Made by a program: the position numbers and the translations under genes. Under the pieces are notes generated by a model. It was given only the letters and a program-made list of their open reading frames with translations, ran no database searches and was not told the origin of the DNA. A DNA stretch of 64,000 nt from Janibacter alkaliphilus. Lineage in GTDB: Bacteria; Actinomycetota; Actinomycetes; Actinomycetales; Dermatophilaceae. Below, piece by piece: positions 17,651 to 28,231 of the stretch. The stretch covers positions 496,001-560,000 of the forward strand of contig NZ_JACBZX010000001.1 in NCBI RefSeq assembly GCF_013408565.1, given 5' to 3'. Each line of letters starts with the position of its first letter. Within the stretch, counting starts at the first letter, position 1.

Positions 17651-17698
17651 GCTACCACGCAGTAAGTGTCGCGATCACAGCACTTACTGCGTGGTAGC
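17651..17698. repeat. 48-bp palindrome, copy 2
   Basis: Two 18-base arms (GCTACCACGCAGTAAGTG and complement) flank 12 bases, TCGCGATCACAG. The arms equal those of the perfect palindrome at 13275; only the centre differs. It lies 43 bp after the metallophosphoesterase stop. Confidence 0.85.
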
Positions 17699-17702
17699 CG
17701 GC

Positions 17703-17787
17703 GTCGAAGGGGGCGTGAGGTCGGGTCGAAGGGGGCGTGGGGTCGGGTCGAAGGGGGCACGGGGACGGGGCGAAGGGGGCGGGGGTG
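17703..17787 (+). repeat. 22-bp tandem repeat, four units
   Basis: Four degenerate units of about 22 bp, each of the form GTCGAAGGGGGCGTGGGGTC with small changes, run directly after palindrome copy 2 and stop about 95 bp before tRNA-Pro. No open reading frame here is convincing. Confidence 0.7.
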
Positions 17788-17882
17788 CCGGGGCGATTGT
17801 GGGCCGGGCCCCCAGCTGAGCTATCGTTGCCTGTCGCCGCCCGATGGGCGGCGATCCGCACGCGGAGGCCCGCCTCCGCTGC

Positions 17883-17958
<76 letters not shown>

Positions 17959-17962
17959 CTCA

Positions 17963-18005
17963 TCAGGGCCCGTGCCGCCGCTCGAGACGGCGGCACGGGC
18001 CCTGA
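17963..18005 (+). terminator. terminator after tRNA-Pro
   Basis: Perfect 18-bp stem (TCAGGGCCCGTGCCGCCG and complement) around a 7-base loop CTCGAGA, beginning 6 bp after the tRNA. Confidence 0.85.
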
Positions 18006-18086
18006 GCCGTCCGGCACCCGGGATCGCCCGTCCGCGTCCGTCGTGTCACCTGCCGCCGCCGCGGCAGAGCGTGCATGATGGGGCGC

Positions 18087-19478
18087 ATGCCTGAGACCAG
18101 CACCACGCTCCCTCCGCTTCGTGAGTCCAGCGACCCGCTCGAGCGAGCCCTCGTGCGCGCCGCCTGGCACGAGATCCACGTGATGGAGAACGTCCGCGAG
18201 GCCCCGGCGCAGAAGCTGTACCAGAAGCGCTGGGAGGCCGTCCGGGACCAGGCGCACGAGCTCTTCACCCCGCACGAGGGCAGCCAGGACATGCTCTCCC
18301 CGCACATGCGCCGGCTCTACGAGTCGCCGGCGAACGTCACCCGCTTCCGCCGCACGGTGCAGTACCTCGAGCCCGGCGACCGGGTGCTGGAGATCGGCAT
18401 CGGCAAGGGCTACCTGGCCACGACGATCCTCACCGAGGGCCAGCTGGACGGCTACCTGGGCCTCGACCTCGTCCAGTCCAACGCCGACGCGACGAAGAAG
18501 ATGCTCGCGGCCAACGGGGTCGGCGCCAACGCCGACGCCCGGGTGGGCGACCTATACGACCTCACCCGCGCCGACGCCGAGGCGATCGACGCCTCCTTCG
18601 TCATCTGCTGCGAGGTGCTCGAGCACGTGCCCGACCCCGAGCAGGGGCTCAAGGTGCTCGCCGACGCGCTCCCCGACGGCGCCGAGCTGCTCTTCTCCAC
18701 CCCGCTGCTGGGCCGCCTCGAAGGCGTCTGGGGGCACACCGCGATGTTCGGCGTGGAGCGCATCCGACGGATGCTGCGCGGCGCCGGGCTGGTGGCCCAC
18801 CACGTCGAGGCGCTGCACAACACCTGGGTGAGCGTGCTGGCCTCCAAGAGCGAGGAGCCGAGCAGCCGGACCCGGGCGCTGGTCAGCCACGACCTCGACA
18901 TCATGGACGGCATCGACGTCCCGGCCGAGCGCCCGCAGGCCGTGCGCAACGCCGCCCCCGCCCAGCTCGAGCGGACCCGCTCGGTGTGGGCCCGTCGGAT
19001 GGACCAGACCCTGCACGGCGGCGACGGCCAGCCGCTGCCGGCCGCGGACGCCCGGACCTCGCAGACCGGGTCCGCGCAGCCGAACGCCGGGCCGCTGCGG
19101 ATCACCGCCACCCCGACCGCGGGCGCCGAGGGCGCCCCCTACATCGGGGTCGCCTTCCCCACCCCCACGGACACCCCGCCGCGAGGGGTGCGCCTGGAGC
19201 TGCAGGCTCCCGACCTCGACCAGTTCCAGCGGCTCTACGTCGAGCTGCGCAAGGACCGCGAGGTCATCGCCCGGTGGACCTGGGTCCCGTCCGAGCGGCG
19301 CCCGAAGGCGCAGAACCCCACCTTCATGCTCACCGACGGCACCAAGGGCGGCTTCTTCCGTCGCTCGCCGAGCTACAAGGGTGACTTCGCCGACGCCGAC
19401 ACCGTCGAGGTCTTCGCCCGGGTGCAGGACGGCTCGGACGCCGAGCTGACGATCAGCCGTTTCGGCTGGGTGGTCTGA
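18087..19478 (+). CDS. SAM-dependent methyltransferase with C-terminal beta-rich domain
   Basis: About 463 residues. After an ~90-residue helical N-terminus comes a class I methyltransferase core: VLEIGIGKGYLATTIL (motif I, SAM binding), LGLDL (motif II) and ICCEVLEHVPDPEQGL (the Asp/Glu-rich post-II motif of a Methyltransf_11/23-like domain). The last ~150 residues, after a linker rich in Pro/Ala/Gly, form a separate domain with alternating hydrophobic strands ending ELTISRFGWVV that I do not recognise. An upstream ATG at 18075 is also in frame. Monocistronic, convergent with the phosphofructokinase gene. Substrate unknown. Confidence 0.8.
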   Translation: MPETSTTLPPLRESSDPLERALVRAAWHEIHVMENVREAPAQKLYQKRWEAVRDQAHELFTPHEGSQDMLSPHMRRLYESPANVTRFRRTVQYLEPGDRVLEIGIGKGYLATTILTEGQLDGYLGLDLVQSNADATKKMLAANGVGANADARVGDLYDLTRADAEAIDASFVICCEVLEHVPDPEQGLKVLADALPDGAELLFSTPLLGRLEGVWGHTAMFGVERIRRMLRGAGLVAHHVEALHNTWVSVLASKSEEPSSRTRALVSHDLDIMDGIDVPAERPQAVRNAAPAQLERTRSVWARRMDQTLHGGDGQPLPAADARTSQTGSAQPNAGPLRITATPTAGAEGAPYIGVAFPTPTDTPPRGVRLELQAPDLDQFQRLYVELRKDREVIARWTWVPSERRPKAQNPTFMLTDGTKGGFFRRSPSYKGDFADADTVEVFARVQDGSDAELTISRFGWVV

Positions 19479-19524
19479 GCCGCCCACCGCCCCGGGTCAC
19501 CCGCGCGCCCGACGTCCCGCAGGT

Positions 19525-19565
19525 CTGAGCCGTCCGACCGCCAGCCGGTGGTCCGGACGGCTCAG
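19525..19565 (-). terminator. bidirectional hairpin between methyltransferase and pfp
   Basis: CTGAGCCGTCCG pairs with CGGACGGCTCAG, with an inner ACC/GGT extension and a one-base bulge. It overlaps the pfp stop codon. Confidence 0.65.
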
Positions 19566-20761
19566 GCCTGACCGATCTCCTGCTGCAGATCGGCGAACCA
19601 GCCGGCCTCGGGGTCGAAGCGGCGCCCTCCGGTGACCCGCTCCAGCTCGATCGCCCGCAGCTCGCCGCCGCGCTCCTCGTCGTGGCCCACCAGCCCGGCG
19701 CCGCCCTCGAGAGCGGTCCGCACGGCCAGGTCGACGCACGCGTCGATGAGGGCCCGGTCCTCGGCCTGCGGCGCCGCGGAGCGCACGAAGTACCCGGACT
19801 TCTGCACCATGACCTTCTCCGCGCCGACCCGGTCGACGAACCGCCCGGCCAGCCACGCGCCGGGGTTGATCTTGTCGATCTGGACGTGCCCGAAGGGGTC
19901 CCGGGGCACCGTCTCCCCGTCGGCCTCCATGGCGGCGACGATCTCGTCGACGCCCGCGCCCTCGGAGAGGAAGATCGTGGCGCACCCGAGCTCGTCCATC
20001 ACCGCGCGCAGCCGGTCGGCCTCGGCGTCCAGGTCGAACCGCTGCTCGGGGACGTAGACGGCGTGCACGTCCCACCGGCGGGGGTCGGCGCCGATCCCCG
20101 GCAGGAACGCCCGGGTCGCCAGCTCCTCGCGGTAGCGGGCGGTGGTGGCCGCGGTCAGCCAGCCGCTGCGGCGGCCCATGATCTCGTGGACGATGAGCAT
20201 CCGCGGGTTGGCGCTGTGCTCGGCGACGACGTTCCGGGCGAAGCGGGCCCCCTCGGCGGCGGCCGTGGCCGCGCCCAACGAGCGGGCCACCGGCACGATG
20301 TCGTTGTCGATGGTCTTGGGCAGGCCGACCACCCGCAGGTCGTGGCCGTGCTCGGCGAGGTAGCGGGCCAGGTCGGCCGCGGTCGTGCTGGTGTCGTCCC
20401 CGCCGATGGTGTGCAGCACGTCGACACCGTCGCGCCGCAGCTGCTCGGCGGCCACCTGCAGGGGGTCCTCCCCCGGGCCGATCAGCCCGCGCCGCTCCAG
20501 GTCGGCGGAGTTGGTCAGCTTCACCCGGGAGCTGCCCAGCGGGCTGCCGCCGAGCTCGTGCAGGCGGCCTGCCCCGGCGCGCACCTCGTCGCTGACCTCG
20601 GTGCTGCGCCCGCGCAGCAGCCCTGCGTAGCCGTCCTGGTAGCCGATGATGCGCACGCCCGGGTCGCGGGCGGTGTACTGCTCGATGAGCCCGCCGACGG
20701 CCGAGGACAGGCACGGCGCGAGCCCACCCGCGGTGAGCATCGCGACCGTGCCGAGGCTCAC
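19562..20761 (-). CDS. pfp: pyrophosphate-type 6-phosphofructokinase
   Basis: A 399-residue phosphofructokinase. The phosphoryl-donor loop reads IGGDDTSTTA (residues 119-128), with the second Asp that excludes ATP in the PPi-dependent group. The catalytic stretch is LPKTIDNDI (147-155), with the Lys characteristic of PPi-PFKs; EIMGRRSGWLT binds fructose 6-phosphate. These residues predict reversible PPi + F6P to F1,6BP. It follows a LytR_C protein gene with a 1-bp gap and probably shares its promoter. Donor specificity is inferred from the motifs. Confidence 0.92.
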   Translation of the reverse strand: MSLGTVAMLTAGGLAPCLSSAVGGLIEQYTARDPGVRIIGYQDGYAGLLRGRSTEVSDEVRAGAGRLHELGGSPLGSSRVKLTNSADLERRGLIGPGEDPLQVAAEQLRRDGVDVLHTIGGDDTSTTAADLARYLAEHGHDLRVVGLPKTIDNDIVPVARSLGAATAAAEGARFARNVVAEHSANPRMLIVHEIMGRRSGWLTAATTARYREELATRAFLPGIGADPRRWDVHAVYVPEQRFDLDAEADRLRAVMDELGCATIFLSEGAGVDEIVAAMEADGETVPRDPFGHVQIDKINPGAWLAGRFVDRVGAEKVMVQKSGYFVRSAAPQAEDRALIDACVDLAVRTALEGGAGLVGHDEERGGELRAIELERVTGGRRFDPEAGWFADLQQEIGQA

Positions 20762-20762
20762 C

Positions 20763-21695
20763 TCAGGACTCGCAGGGCTTCTCGATGGTCTCGTCCGGAC
20801 GCTCGAAGGGCTCGACCTGCGGCACCTCGGTCTCTGCCTTGAGCCCCTGGAAGTCGTTGCCGATGACCAGGTCGACGCTGACCTCGTCCCGCTCCACCTT
20901 CTTCAGGGTGGCCCCGTCGATCTGCTGAGCCAGCCGCTTGGCCGCGCCGTCGGCCTCGGGACCGTAGCGGATGATGGCGACCTCGTCCTCGAGGTAGCTG
21001 GCCTGCGGGTCGTTGCCGACCGCCCGGATCTTGAACTCCCGCTCGTCCAGCTCGTCGGCGACGTCCTGGGCCAGCCCCTCCTGGAAGGTGGTGTTGTAGA
21101 CGTTGACCCGGATCTCGCTCGGCGCCGGCGGCGGCTTGGGCTCCTCGTAGCTGAGCTTGTCGTAGCCGTAGCCGAGCACCAGGCGCACGTCGTCGCCCTC
21201 GCGGTTGTCGTTCCACAGCTTGGCACCCGGGACCTGCTTCTGCAGCAGCAGCGCGCTGTCCTCGCCCTCAGGGCCGTGGTAGATGATCGCCACGTCCTTG
21301 ACGTAGACCGAGGAGTCGGCGTTGCCGACCGAGGAGATGATGAAGTCGCGGTCCTCCAGGCTGCTGGAGACCTCCCCGGCGAGACCGTTGGTGTCGTTGC
21401 TGTTGAGCACCTCCACCTCGAAGGAGTCCCGCTCCGGGGCCGGCATCGAGCTCGTGGTGCAGGTGGCGACCGGCTCGGTCTGGCCGATGAGGCCGGTGCC
21501 GTAGGCGGCGGCGATGGTGGCGGTGCCCAGCAGCAGCCCGGGCAGCGTGACGAAGGCGAGCAGCCGCCGACGCCGCTTGCGTCGGTAGTGCTGCGCGGCC
21601 ACCCCTTCGAGGTCGGCGAAATCGAGGACGCGGTACGAGACCTCGCCCTCCCCCTGCTCCTCCGGACCGACCCCTGGGGTCGGCGAGTCGTTCAT
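20763..21695 (-). CDS. membrane protein with two LytR C-terminal domains
   Basis: About 310 residues. A cytoplasmic N-terminus (with RRKRRRR) precedes one membrane helix (about 47-66) and then an extracytoplasmic part with two LytR_C (PF13399-like) repeats, each of the form EVEVLNSNDTNGLAGEVSSS / RVNVYNTTFQEGLAQDVADE. It lacks the LytR-CpsA-Psr phosphotransferase domain. Start ATG 21695 has GGAGG eight bases upstream; GTG 21710 would add five residues. Cell-wall association is inferred from the domain. A similar one-domain protein is encoded at 43567. Confidence 0.85.
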   Translation of the reverse strand: MNDSPTPGVGPEEQGEGEVSYRVLDFADLEGVAAQHYRRKRRRRLLAFVTLPGLLLGTATIAAAYGTGLIGQTEPVATCTTSSMPAPERDSFEVEVLNSNDTNGLAGEVSSSLEDRDFIISSVGNADSSVYVKDVAIIYHGPEGEDSALLLQKQVPGAKLWNDNREGDDVRLVLGYGYDKLSYEEPKPPPAPSEIRVNVYNTTFQEGLAQDVADELDEREFKIRAVGNDPQASYLEDEVAIIRYGPEADGAAKRLAQQIDGATLKKVERDEVSVDLVIGNDFQGLKAETEVPQVEPFERPDETIEKPCES

Positions 21696-21746
21696 CTCCA
21701 CGCCCTCCACGCGCTCGTCGTGCTGACCATACTGTTATCAATCGTC

Positions 21747-21772
21747 ACACGAGTCACAAGAGTCACTCGTGT
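21747..21772 (-). promoter_or_regulatory. inverted repeat in the LytR_C/pfp promoter region
   Basis: ACACGAGT and ACTCGTGT arms are separated by 10 bases, inside a locally AT-richer stretch 50-80 bp upstream of the LytR_C gene. Promoter-like ATTGATAACAGTAT lies between it and the gene on the minus strand. Likely operator or promoter; the regulator is unknown. The rest of 21773-21999 holds nothing I can identify. Confidence 0.4.
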
Positions 21773-21999
21773 TTCTTTCCCGACCTGAGACCGACCGGCC
21801 TCTGAGGACTAGACGCTGCGGGTGCTGCCGAGCGCTGCGTCCGGGGTGCTCTCGATCGGTCGTCGTCCCCGTCGACGCCGCAGGCACCGATCAGGTTGGC
21901 CCCGGGTCCCATGGTAGGTGACCGCGGGCACGTCCGGCGCCACCCGATCTGGGTGATCCGGGGCGCCGGCGGCGGTCTGGAGGGTGCGGGCAGGAGGGG

Positions 22000-23069
22000 T
22001 CAGGACGCGGGGAAGGCGATGGTCTCGGCGACGTCGAGCATCGCTCCGGCGGTCCGGCGCAGGGTGCCCGCGCTGAGGAAGAGCTCGACGAGGTGCCGCT
22101 GCCCGGCCGGCTGGCGGATCCGGCCGACGAACCGGGGGTCGATGCCGACGACGTCCACCGGGGTGGGCACCTCGCCGGAGGAGTCGTCGAGGGCGATGAG
22201 CGCCGGAGCCGCGACGACCGCCTGGCGGACCCGTTCGACGTTGACCGGTCGGGCGCAGCGGGCGTGCAGCGACAGCGAGTGCCCCGAGACCACCGGCACC
22301 TGCACGAGGGTGGCGATCAGCGAGAGCTCGGGCAGCTCGAGGATCTTGGCGACCTCCTGGCCGAGGCCGGCCTCGGCGGTGGTCCAGCCGTCCTCGGCGG
22401 GCTCGCCGACCCAGGGGATGACGTTCATCGCCAGCGGCGCGGGGAAGGGCGAGTCCTCCGGCAGGTCGGAGAGCGCCGTCCGCACGTCGCCGGCGCCGTA
22501 GCCGATCCGCGGCTGGTCGGCGGCGAGCCGCAGCTCGGCGCGCAGCCGCTCGACACCCTCGTCGGAGACGGCGTCCGCAGCGATCATGCCGGTGACCACG
22601 AGGTGCTGCAGCTCCCAGCCCTGGTGCAGCACGTGCGCGGTGTCGATGAGGGCCCAGGTGACCGCGCCCGGCAGGGCGACGACCCCCTTCGGGCGGTGGT
22701 GCGCCCGCTCGCCGTTGATCCCCGGGACCACCAGGGGCACGTCCGGGTCGAGGCGGTGCACCGGGCTGGTGTCGACCACGGTGGCCCCGGCGGCGACCGC
22801 GGCGGCGACCACCTCCGGGGTCTGCTCGGCCGGGAGGTTGAGCATCGCCACGTCGACCCCGGCGAAGGAGTCCTCGGTGAGCATCTCGACGGCCTGCTCG
22901 CGCCCGCGCACCGGGAGGGTGCGGGTGGTCATCCGCGGCGAGATCAGCCGGATCTCGCCCCACCGGTCGGTGCTCAGCGCCAGCCGGGCCGCGACCGCCT
23001 CGGCCAGCCGTCCGGTCGCCCCCACGAGGGCCAGGGTCGGCCCCGCGGACGGCGTCCCGGACGCCTCGG

Positions 23070-23073
<4 letters not shown>
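22000..23073 (-). CDS. aspartate-semialdehyde-dehydrogenase-like protein lacking the active site
   Basis: A 357-residue protein with the ASADH fold: [12 protein letters not shown] (NADP loop, 15-26), [20 protein letters not shown] in place of VVDNSS...DVPLVVPE, then MNVIPWVGE, and [16 protein letters not shown] near the C-terminus. The catalytic cysteine motif NPNC[ST]T is replaced by LPGAVT (about 135-140). The YQAVSGSG glutamine region is [10 protein letters not shown], and the substrate arginine in CVRVPV is Gln258 (LVQVPV); His265 remains. It overlaps lysC by 4 bp (GTGA), the classic lysC-asd arrangement. No frameshift is visible, so it looks like a maintained pseudoenzyme. Confidence 0.85.
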
Positions 23074-24341
<1,268 letters not shown>

Positions 24342-24543
24342 TGCACGCTCCGCGGGGTCGAGGTTCTACCGGTGCCCGGACCCGCAGGCCCGGCGCCCCG
24401 GATCCTACCGGCCACCACCTGGGCGGACGGCGGGAGTCTCACGGCCCGACGTCTCGGCCCGACGTCACGGCGGGTGCACCGTCGATCGAGGGGACCTCCT
24501 CACGAGGGCCGTGCCGCGGCCGGACGGCTGCCAGGCTGGAGGC

Positions 24544-25308
24544 ATGAGCAGCGAGGACGCCAGCACCGGACCGGCCGAGGACAGGAGCGCCGCGGGGCAC
24601 CGGACACCAGCCGCGGGCGGAGGTGCGGGGTCACCACGACGCGGCGGTGGCAGCGGGTGGCTCTCGGAAGCCCGGCGCTCGCTCGCCGCGACCGGGCTGG
24701 CCGCGCTGGCCCTGGTCGTCGCTCTGCTCGTCCCGGCCGCCGACCGGCTGAGCGCGCTGGACCACCTCGTGATCGTGCTGCTCGCCTACCTGCTGGTCTA
24801 CCTCGTGCTGACCCTCACCGCCTTCGGCCGGGCCGACGAGGAGGACATCCGGCGCTGGGCGGACCGTGACGGGCGCGGCAGCCTGCTGCAGCGCTACGTC
24901 CTGGGCACCGCGCCCGGGCCCGGGGTCTCGATCATCATCTCGGTGCTCGCGCTGGTCACGTCGGTGGTGTGGATGCCCGGGACCGGGACCGACCTCGGCG
25001 AGGGCGCCCGGGTGGGGCTGGCCATCGCCGTGGTGAGCAGCGCCTGGGCCTGCGTCGTGGTGGCCTTCGCGGTCTGCTTCCGCCCCGACAACATCCTCGA
25101 GGACGAGCAGGCCCTGGACTTCCCCGGACGCACCGGGCCGGGGTGGTCGGACCACATCTACTTCGGCCTGTCGGTGATGACCACCTTCGGCGCTACCGAC
25201 GTCTCGGTCACCTCGCCGCAGATGCGCAAGACGGTCACCGTCAACGCGGTGATCGCCTTCGCCTTCAACACCGTCATCGTCGCCGCGGTGGTCTCGGCGA
25301 GCACCTGA
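24544..25308 (+). CDS. DUF1345 membrane protein
   Basis: A 254-residue protein with a Gly/Ser/Arg-rich N-terminus and about five membrane helices (roughly 48-66, 75-95, 122-140, 154-175, 230-250). The C-terminal YFGLSVMTTFGATDVSVTSPQM-type sequence followed by RKTVTVNAVIAFAFNT is the signature of DUF1345; the loop resembles an ion-channel pore helix plus TSxxMR, but no K+ filter (TVGYG) is present. Monocistronic, divergent from lysC. Function unknown. Confidence 0.82.
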   Translation: MSSEDASTGPAEDRSAAGHRTPAAGGGAGSPRRGGGSGWLSEARRSLAATGLAALALVVALLVPAADRLSALDHLVIVLLAYLLVYLVLTLTAFGRADEEDIRRWADRDGRGSLLQRYVLGTAPGPGVSIIISVLALVTSVVWMPGTGTDLGEGARVGLAIAVVSSAWACVVVAFAVCFRPDNILEDEQALDFPGRTGPGWSDHIYFGLSVMTTFGATDVSVTSPQMRKTVTVNAVIAFAFNTVIVAAVVSAST

Positions 25309-25362
25309 CCTGGGTGCGCGTACTCACCCGCCGCCGCCCTGCCCGACCGTAAGGTCGGCGCC

Positions 25363-26343
25363 ATGAGCAGCCCCGGCCCTCCCGCCCCCGCGCCGGGGAC
25401 ACCACCGTCGCCGCCGACGCAACCGCAGCCACAGCCACAGCGGGGCATCGTCGTGGAGGGGGTGCGGCGCACCTTCGGCGGGGTGGCCGCGGTGGACCAG
25501 ATCAGCCTGGTCGCCCGGCCGCGGGAGATCACCGCCCTGATCGGGCCGAACGGTGCCGGCAAGACCACCCTCATGCTCATGCTGGCGACCCTGCTGCAGC
25601 CCGACTCGGGCACGGTGCGGATCGACGGCCTGGACCCGGTCACGCAGGCGGCGCAGGTGCGGCGCCGGATCGGCTGGATGCCCGACGGCTTCGGCACCTG
25701 GGACGCGCTGCGGGTGCACGAGGTGCTCGAGATCGTCGCGGCGGCCTACCGGATCCCCCGACCCCAGGCACGCGCGCGGGTCGCCGACCTGCTGCGCCTG
25801 GTGCACCTCGACGACCTCGCCCAGCGCCCCGCCCGGGTCCTCTCCCGAGGGCAGAAGCAGCGGCTGGGGCTGGCCCGCGCCCTGGTCAACGACCCGAGCG
25901 TGCTCGTCCTCGACGAGCCGGCCTCCGGGCTGGACCCGCGCAGCCGGATCGAGCTGCGGGACATCCTGCGCGACCTCGCCGGGCAGGGACGCACGGTGCT
26001 GGTCAGCAGCCACATCCTCACCGAGCTCCAGGAGATCGCCGACCACGCCGTGATCGTCGCCCGGGGCCGCAGCGTGCAGAGCCAGGGCCTCGGCGGCGCC
26101 CCGGTGACCCTCACCTACCGGGTGACCAGCACCGACCCGGAGCGGCTCGCCGCCGAGCTCGCCCGCCTCGGGGTCCAGCCGCAGCGCGTCGGCCGGGCGC
26201 TGGAGGTGCTCGTCGCCTCCGAGGTCGCGGCGACCGACCTGCTGCGGAGGCTGGTCACCGCGGAGGTCCCGATCACCGCGTTCGCCCCCGCCCAGGGTGC
26301 CCTCGAGACCGCCTACCTCGCCGTCACGGAGGATCGCCGATGA
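25363..26343 (+). CDS. ABC transporter ATP-binding protein
   Basis: A 326-residue ABC ATPase. A low-complexity Pro/Gln N-terminus (about 1-26) precedes Walker A GPNGAGKTT, signature VLSRGQKQRLGLARAL (LSRGQ instead of LSGGQ), Walker B VLVLDEPASGLD and switch histidine SSHIL. A C-terminal ~90-residue extension is typical of CcmA/NatA-type exporters. It overlaps the permease gene by 4 bp, so the two form one ABC-2 type exporter. Cargo unknown. Confidence 0.92.
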   Translation: MSSPGPPAPAPGTPPSPPTQPQPQPQRGIVVEGVRRTFGGVAAVDQISLVARPREITALIGPNGAGKTTLMLMLATLLQPDSGTVRIDGLDPVTQAAQVRRRIGWMPDGFGTWDALRVHEVLEIVAAAYRIPRPQARARVADLLRLVHLDDLAQRPARVLSRGQKQRLGLARALVNDPSVLVLDEPASGLDPRSRIELRDILRDLAGQGRTVLVSSHILTELQEIADHAVIVARGRSVQSQGLGGAPVTLTYRVTSTDPERLAAELARLGVQPQRVGRALEVLVASEVAATDLLRRLVTAEVPITAFAPAQGALETAYLAVTEDRR

Positions 26344-27374
26344 CCGTCTCGGGAACGCTCACCGTCGCCCGGCTGGAGCTGCTGCAGCGGGCCCGGGGGG
26401 CGCGCTGGTACCTCGCCCTGGGGGCCTGGGTGGTGCTCATCGGCGGGATCACCCTGCTGACCTGGCTCGGCCTGAGCGACACCGAGGTCGACGCGGGCGG
26501 GATCACCTTCGACGTCGTCGTCTTCTTCGTCCTCGGCTTCGGCATGCTCATCATGCCGGCGCTGACCGCCACCTCCGTCAACGGTGACCGCGAGCACGGC
26601 GTGCTGGCCACCCTGCAGACGACGCTGCTCACCCCGCTGGACATCGTCCTCGGCAAGCTGGCGGCCTCCTTCGTCATCTCGATGGCGTTCCTGGCGGCGG
26701 CGGTCCCTTTCGTGCTCATCGCCTTCCTCCAGGGCGGGGTCGACCTGCTCGGTGCGGCCCGGGTCGTCCTCGTCATGGCGGCCATGCTGCTCGTGGTCTG
26801 CGCGATCGGGCTGATGTTCTCCTCGCTGGTCGCCCGCCCGGTGGGCTCGGCGGTGCTGACCTACCTCACCGTCGCCGGGCTGACCTTCCTCACGACGATC
26901 ACCTTCTTCATGTCGCTGCTCCTGGTCAGCGGGCGCGAGGAGGTCACCGTCTACGGGGTCGAGGGCTACCCCAGCGACGGCCCCACCCCGACCTGCAGCC
27001 AGTACCAGGACTACCAGCAGGTGGTGCACAGCGAACGGGTCTGGTGGCTGCTCGCGCTCAACCCCTTCGTCGTCGTCGGTGACGCCGCCCCGGCCCCGAC
27101 GAGCGAGGACGAGGACGGCATGGGTCCGTCCTTCGCTCCGCTGCACCTCATCTCGCTGGGTGCCCGCGAGGCGAAGGACGGGCCGGACGCGGTGGTCGAC
27201 CAGTGCTGGGCCCAGGGCAGCGCGGAGTTCGAGGACGACGACGCGGCCGCCGGGCCGGTGTGGCCCTACGGGCTGGCGCTCTACCTGCTGGCCGGTGCGG
27301 GTGCGGTGACCGTGGCCACCCGGCGGGTGACCACCCCGGTCCGCCGGCTGCCGTCGGGGACCCGGATCGCCTGA
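26340..27374 (+). CDS. ABC-2 type permease
   Basis: A 344-residue membrane partner of the preceding ATPase. The N-terminus ARLELLQRARGARWYL is the usual cytoplasmic lead-in of ABC-2 permeases. Six hydrophobic segments follow, with EHGVLATLQTTLLTPLDIVLGKLAAS after the second segment typical of this family. A large loop with CSQYQDYQQVV lies between the fifth and sixth helices. Translationally coupled (ATGA). No substrate clue nearby. Confidence 0.87.
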   Translation: MTVSGTLTVARLELLQRARGARWYLALGAWVVLIGGITLLTWLGLSDTEVDAGGITFDVVVFFVLGFGMLIMPALTATSVNGDREHGVLATLQTTLLTPLDIVLGKLAASFVISMAFLAAAVPFVLIAFLQGGVDLLGAARVVLVMAAMLLVVCAIGLMFSSLVARPVGSAVLTYLTVAGLTFLTTITFFMSLLLVSGREEVTVYGVEGYPSDGPTPTCSQYQDYQQVVHSERVWWLLALNPFVVVGDAAPAPTSEDEDGMGPSFAPLHLISLGAREAKDGPDAVVDQCWAQGSAEFEDDDAAAGPVWPYGLALYLLAGAGAVTVATRRVTTPVRRLPSGTRIA

Positions 27375-27512
27375 GCCCCGGGCGGATCGGCGGCCTCCCG
27401 CCGGTCGGCAGAGTTAACACGGTGTTGATGCAGCGGGCCTAGCCAGACCTCGGGAGCCTGCCTACGGTGGTTAGGACCGACAGCCGATCACCACCGACGA
27501 GGAGCTCGTCCG

Positions 27513-28154
27513 ATGACCACCACTGCCGGGACCACCCGCACCATGCACCGCTCGCACGCGCTGGACGGCGACGCCGACTCGCTGCGCGACCTCTACCAGG
27601 GCTGGGCGGAGGCCTACGACAGCGACGTCACCGAGGACGGCTACGTCGCCCCGCTGATGATCTCGCTGCTGGCGGCGCAGCACCAGGACGGCACCGGGGA
27701 CAGCCGGGTGCTCGACATGGGCTGCGGCACCGGGCTGGTCGGCGAGCAGCTGGCGCGCCTGGCCCCGGTGGCCACCCTGGTCGGCGCCGACCTGTCCGAG
27801 GAGATGGCCGAGATCGCTCGGCGCCGGGACTGCTACGACGAGGTCGCCGGCGAGATCGATCTCAACGCCCCGCTGCCGCAGGACTGGTCGGGCAGCTTCG
27901 ACTCGGTGATCTGCTGCGGCACCTTCACCAACGGGCACGTCGGCCCGGAGCGCATCGAGCCGCTGCTGCAGGCGGCCCGCCCGGGCGGGCTGCTGACGCT
28001 CTCGGTCCGGCACGGCTTCTCGGCGGAGCGGGACTTCGCCGGCGCCGTCTCCGACCTCGTCTCCGCCGGGTCCGCCGAGCTGGTGAGCGAGGTCGTCAAC
28101 GGCCCGTACATCCGCGAGGAGGGTGCCGACTACTGGTGCCTGGCCCGCACCTGA
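27513..28154 (+). CDS. class I SAM-dependent methyltransferase
   Basis: A 213-residue methyltransferase. RVLDMGCGTGLVGEQLA is motif I, followed by LVGADLSEEMAEIA (motif II) and DSVICCGTFTNGHV at the motif IV position. LYQGWAEAYD at the N-terminus is common in the Methyltransf_25/11 group that includes Williams-Beuren-region-27-like enzymes. The 138 bp upstream contain the imperfect palindrome TTAACACGGTGTTGA (27413-27427), a possible operator. Substrate unknown. Confidence 0.85.
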   Translation: MTTTAGTTRTMHRSHALDGDADSLRDLYQGWAEAYDSDVTEDGYVAPLMISLLAAQHQDGTGDSRVLDMGCGTGLVGEQLARLAPVATLVGADLSEEMAEIARRRDCYDEVAGEIDLNAPLPQDWSGSFDSVICCGTFTNGHVGPERIEPLLQAARPGGLLTLSVRHGFSAERDFAGAVSDLVSAGSAELVSEVVNGPYIREEGADYWCLART

Positions 28155-28231
28155 GGGTGGCTCGGCCGCCGGGAGACGGTCCCGACGGTCTATCTGTGGC
28201 GAGGGTCACAGTCTGGTGGCAGCATGAGCCC

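Noticed and set aside
27413..27427. TTAACACGGTGTTGA as a defined operator
   Set aside because: One mismatch between arms and no regulator gene nearby; mentioned only as a possible site in the methyltransferase entry.
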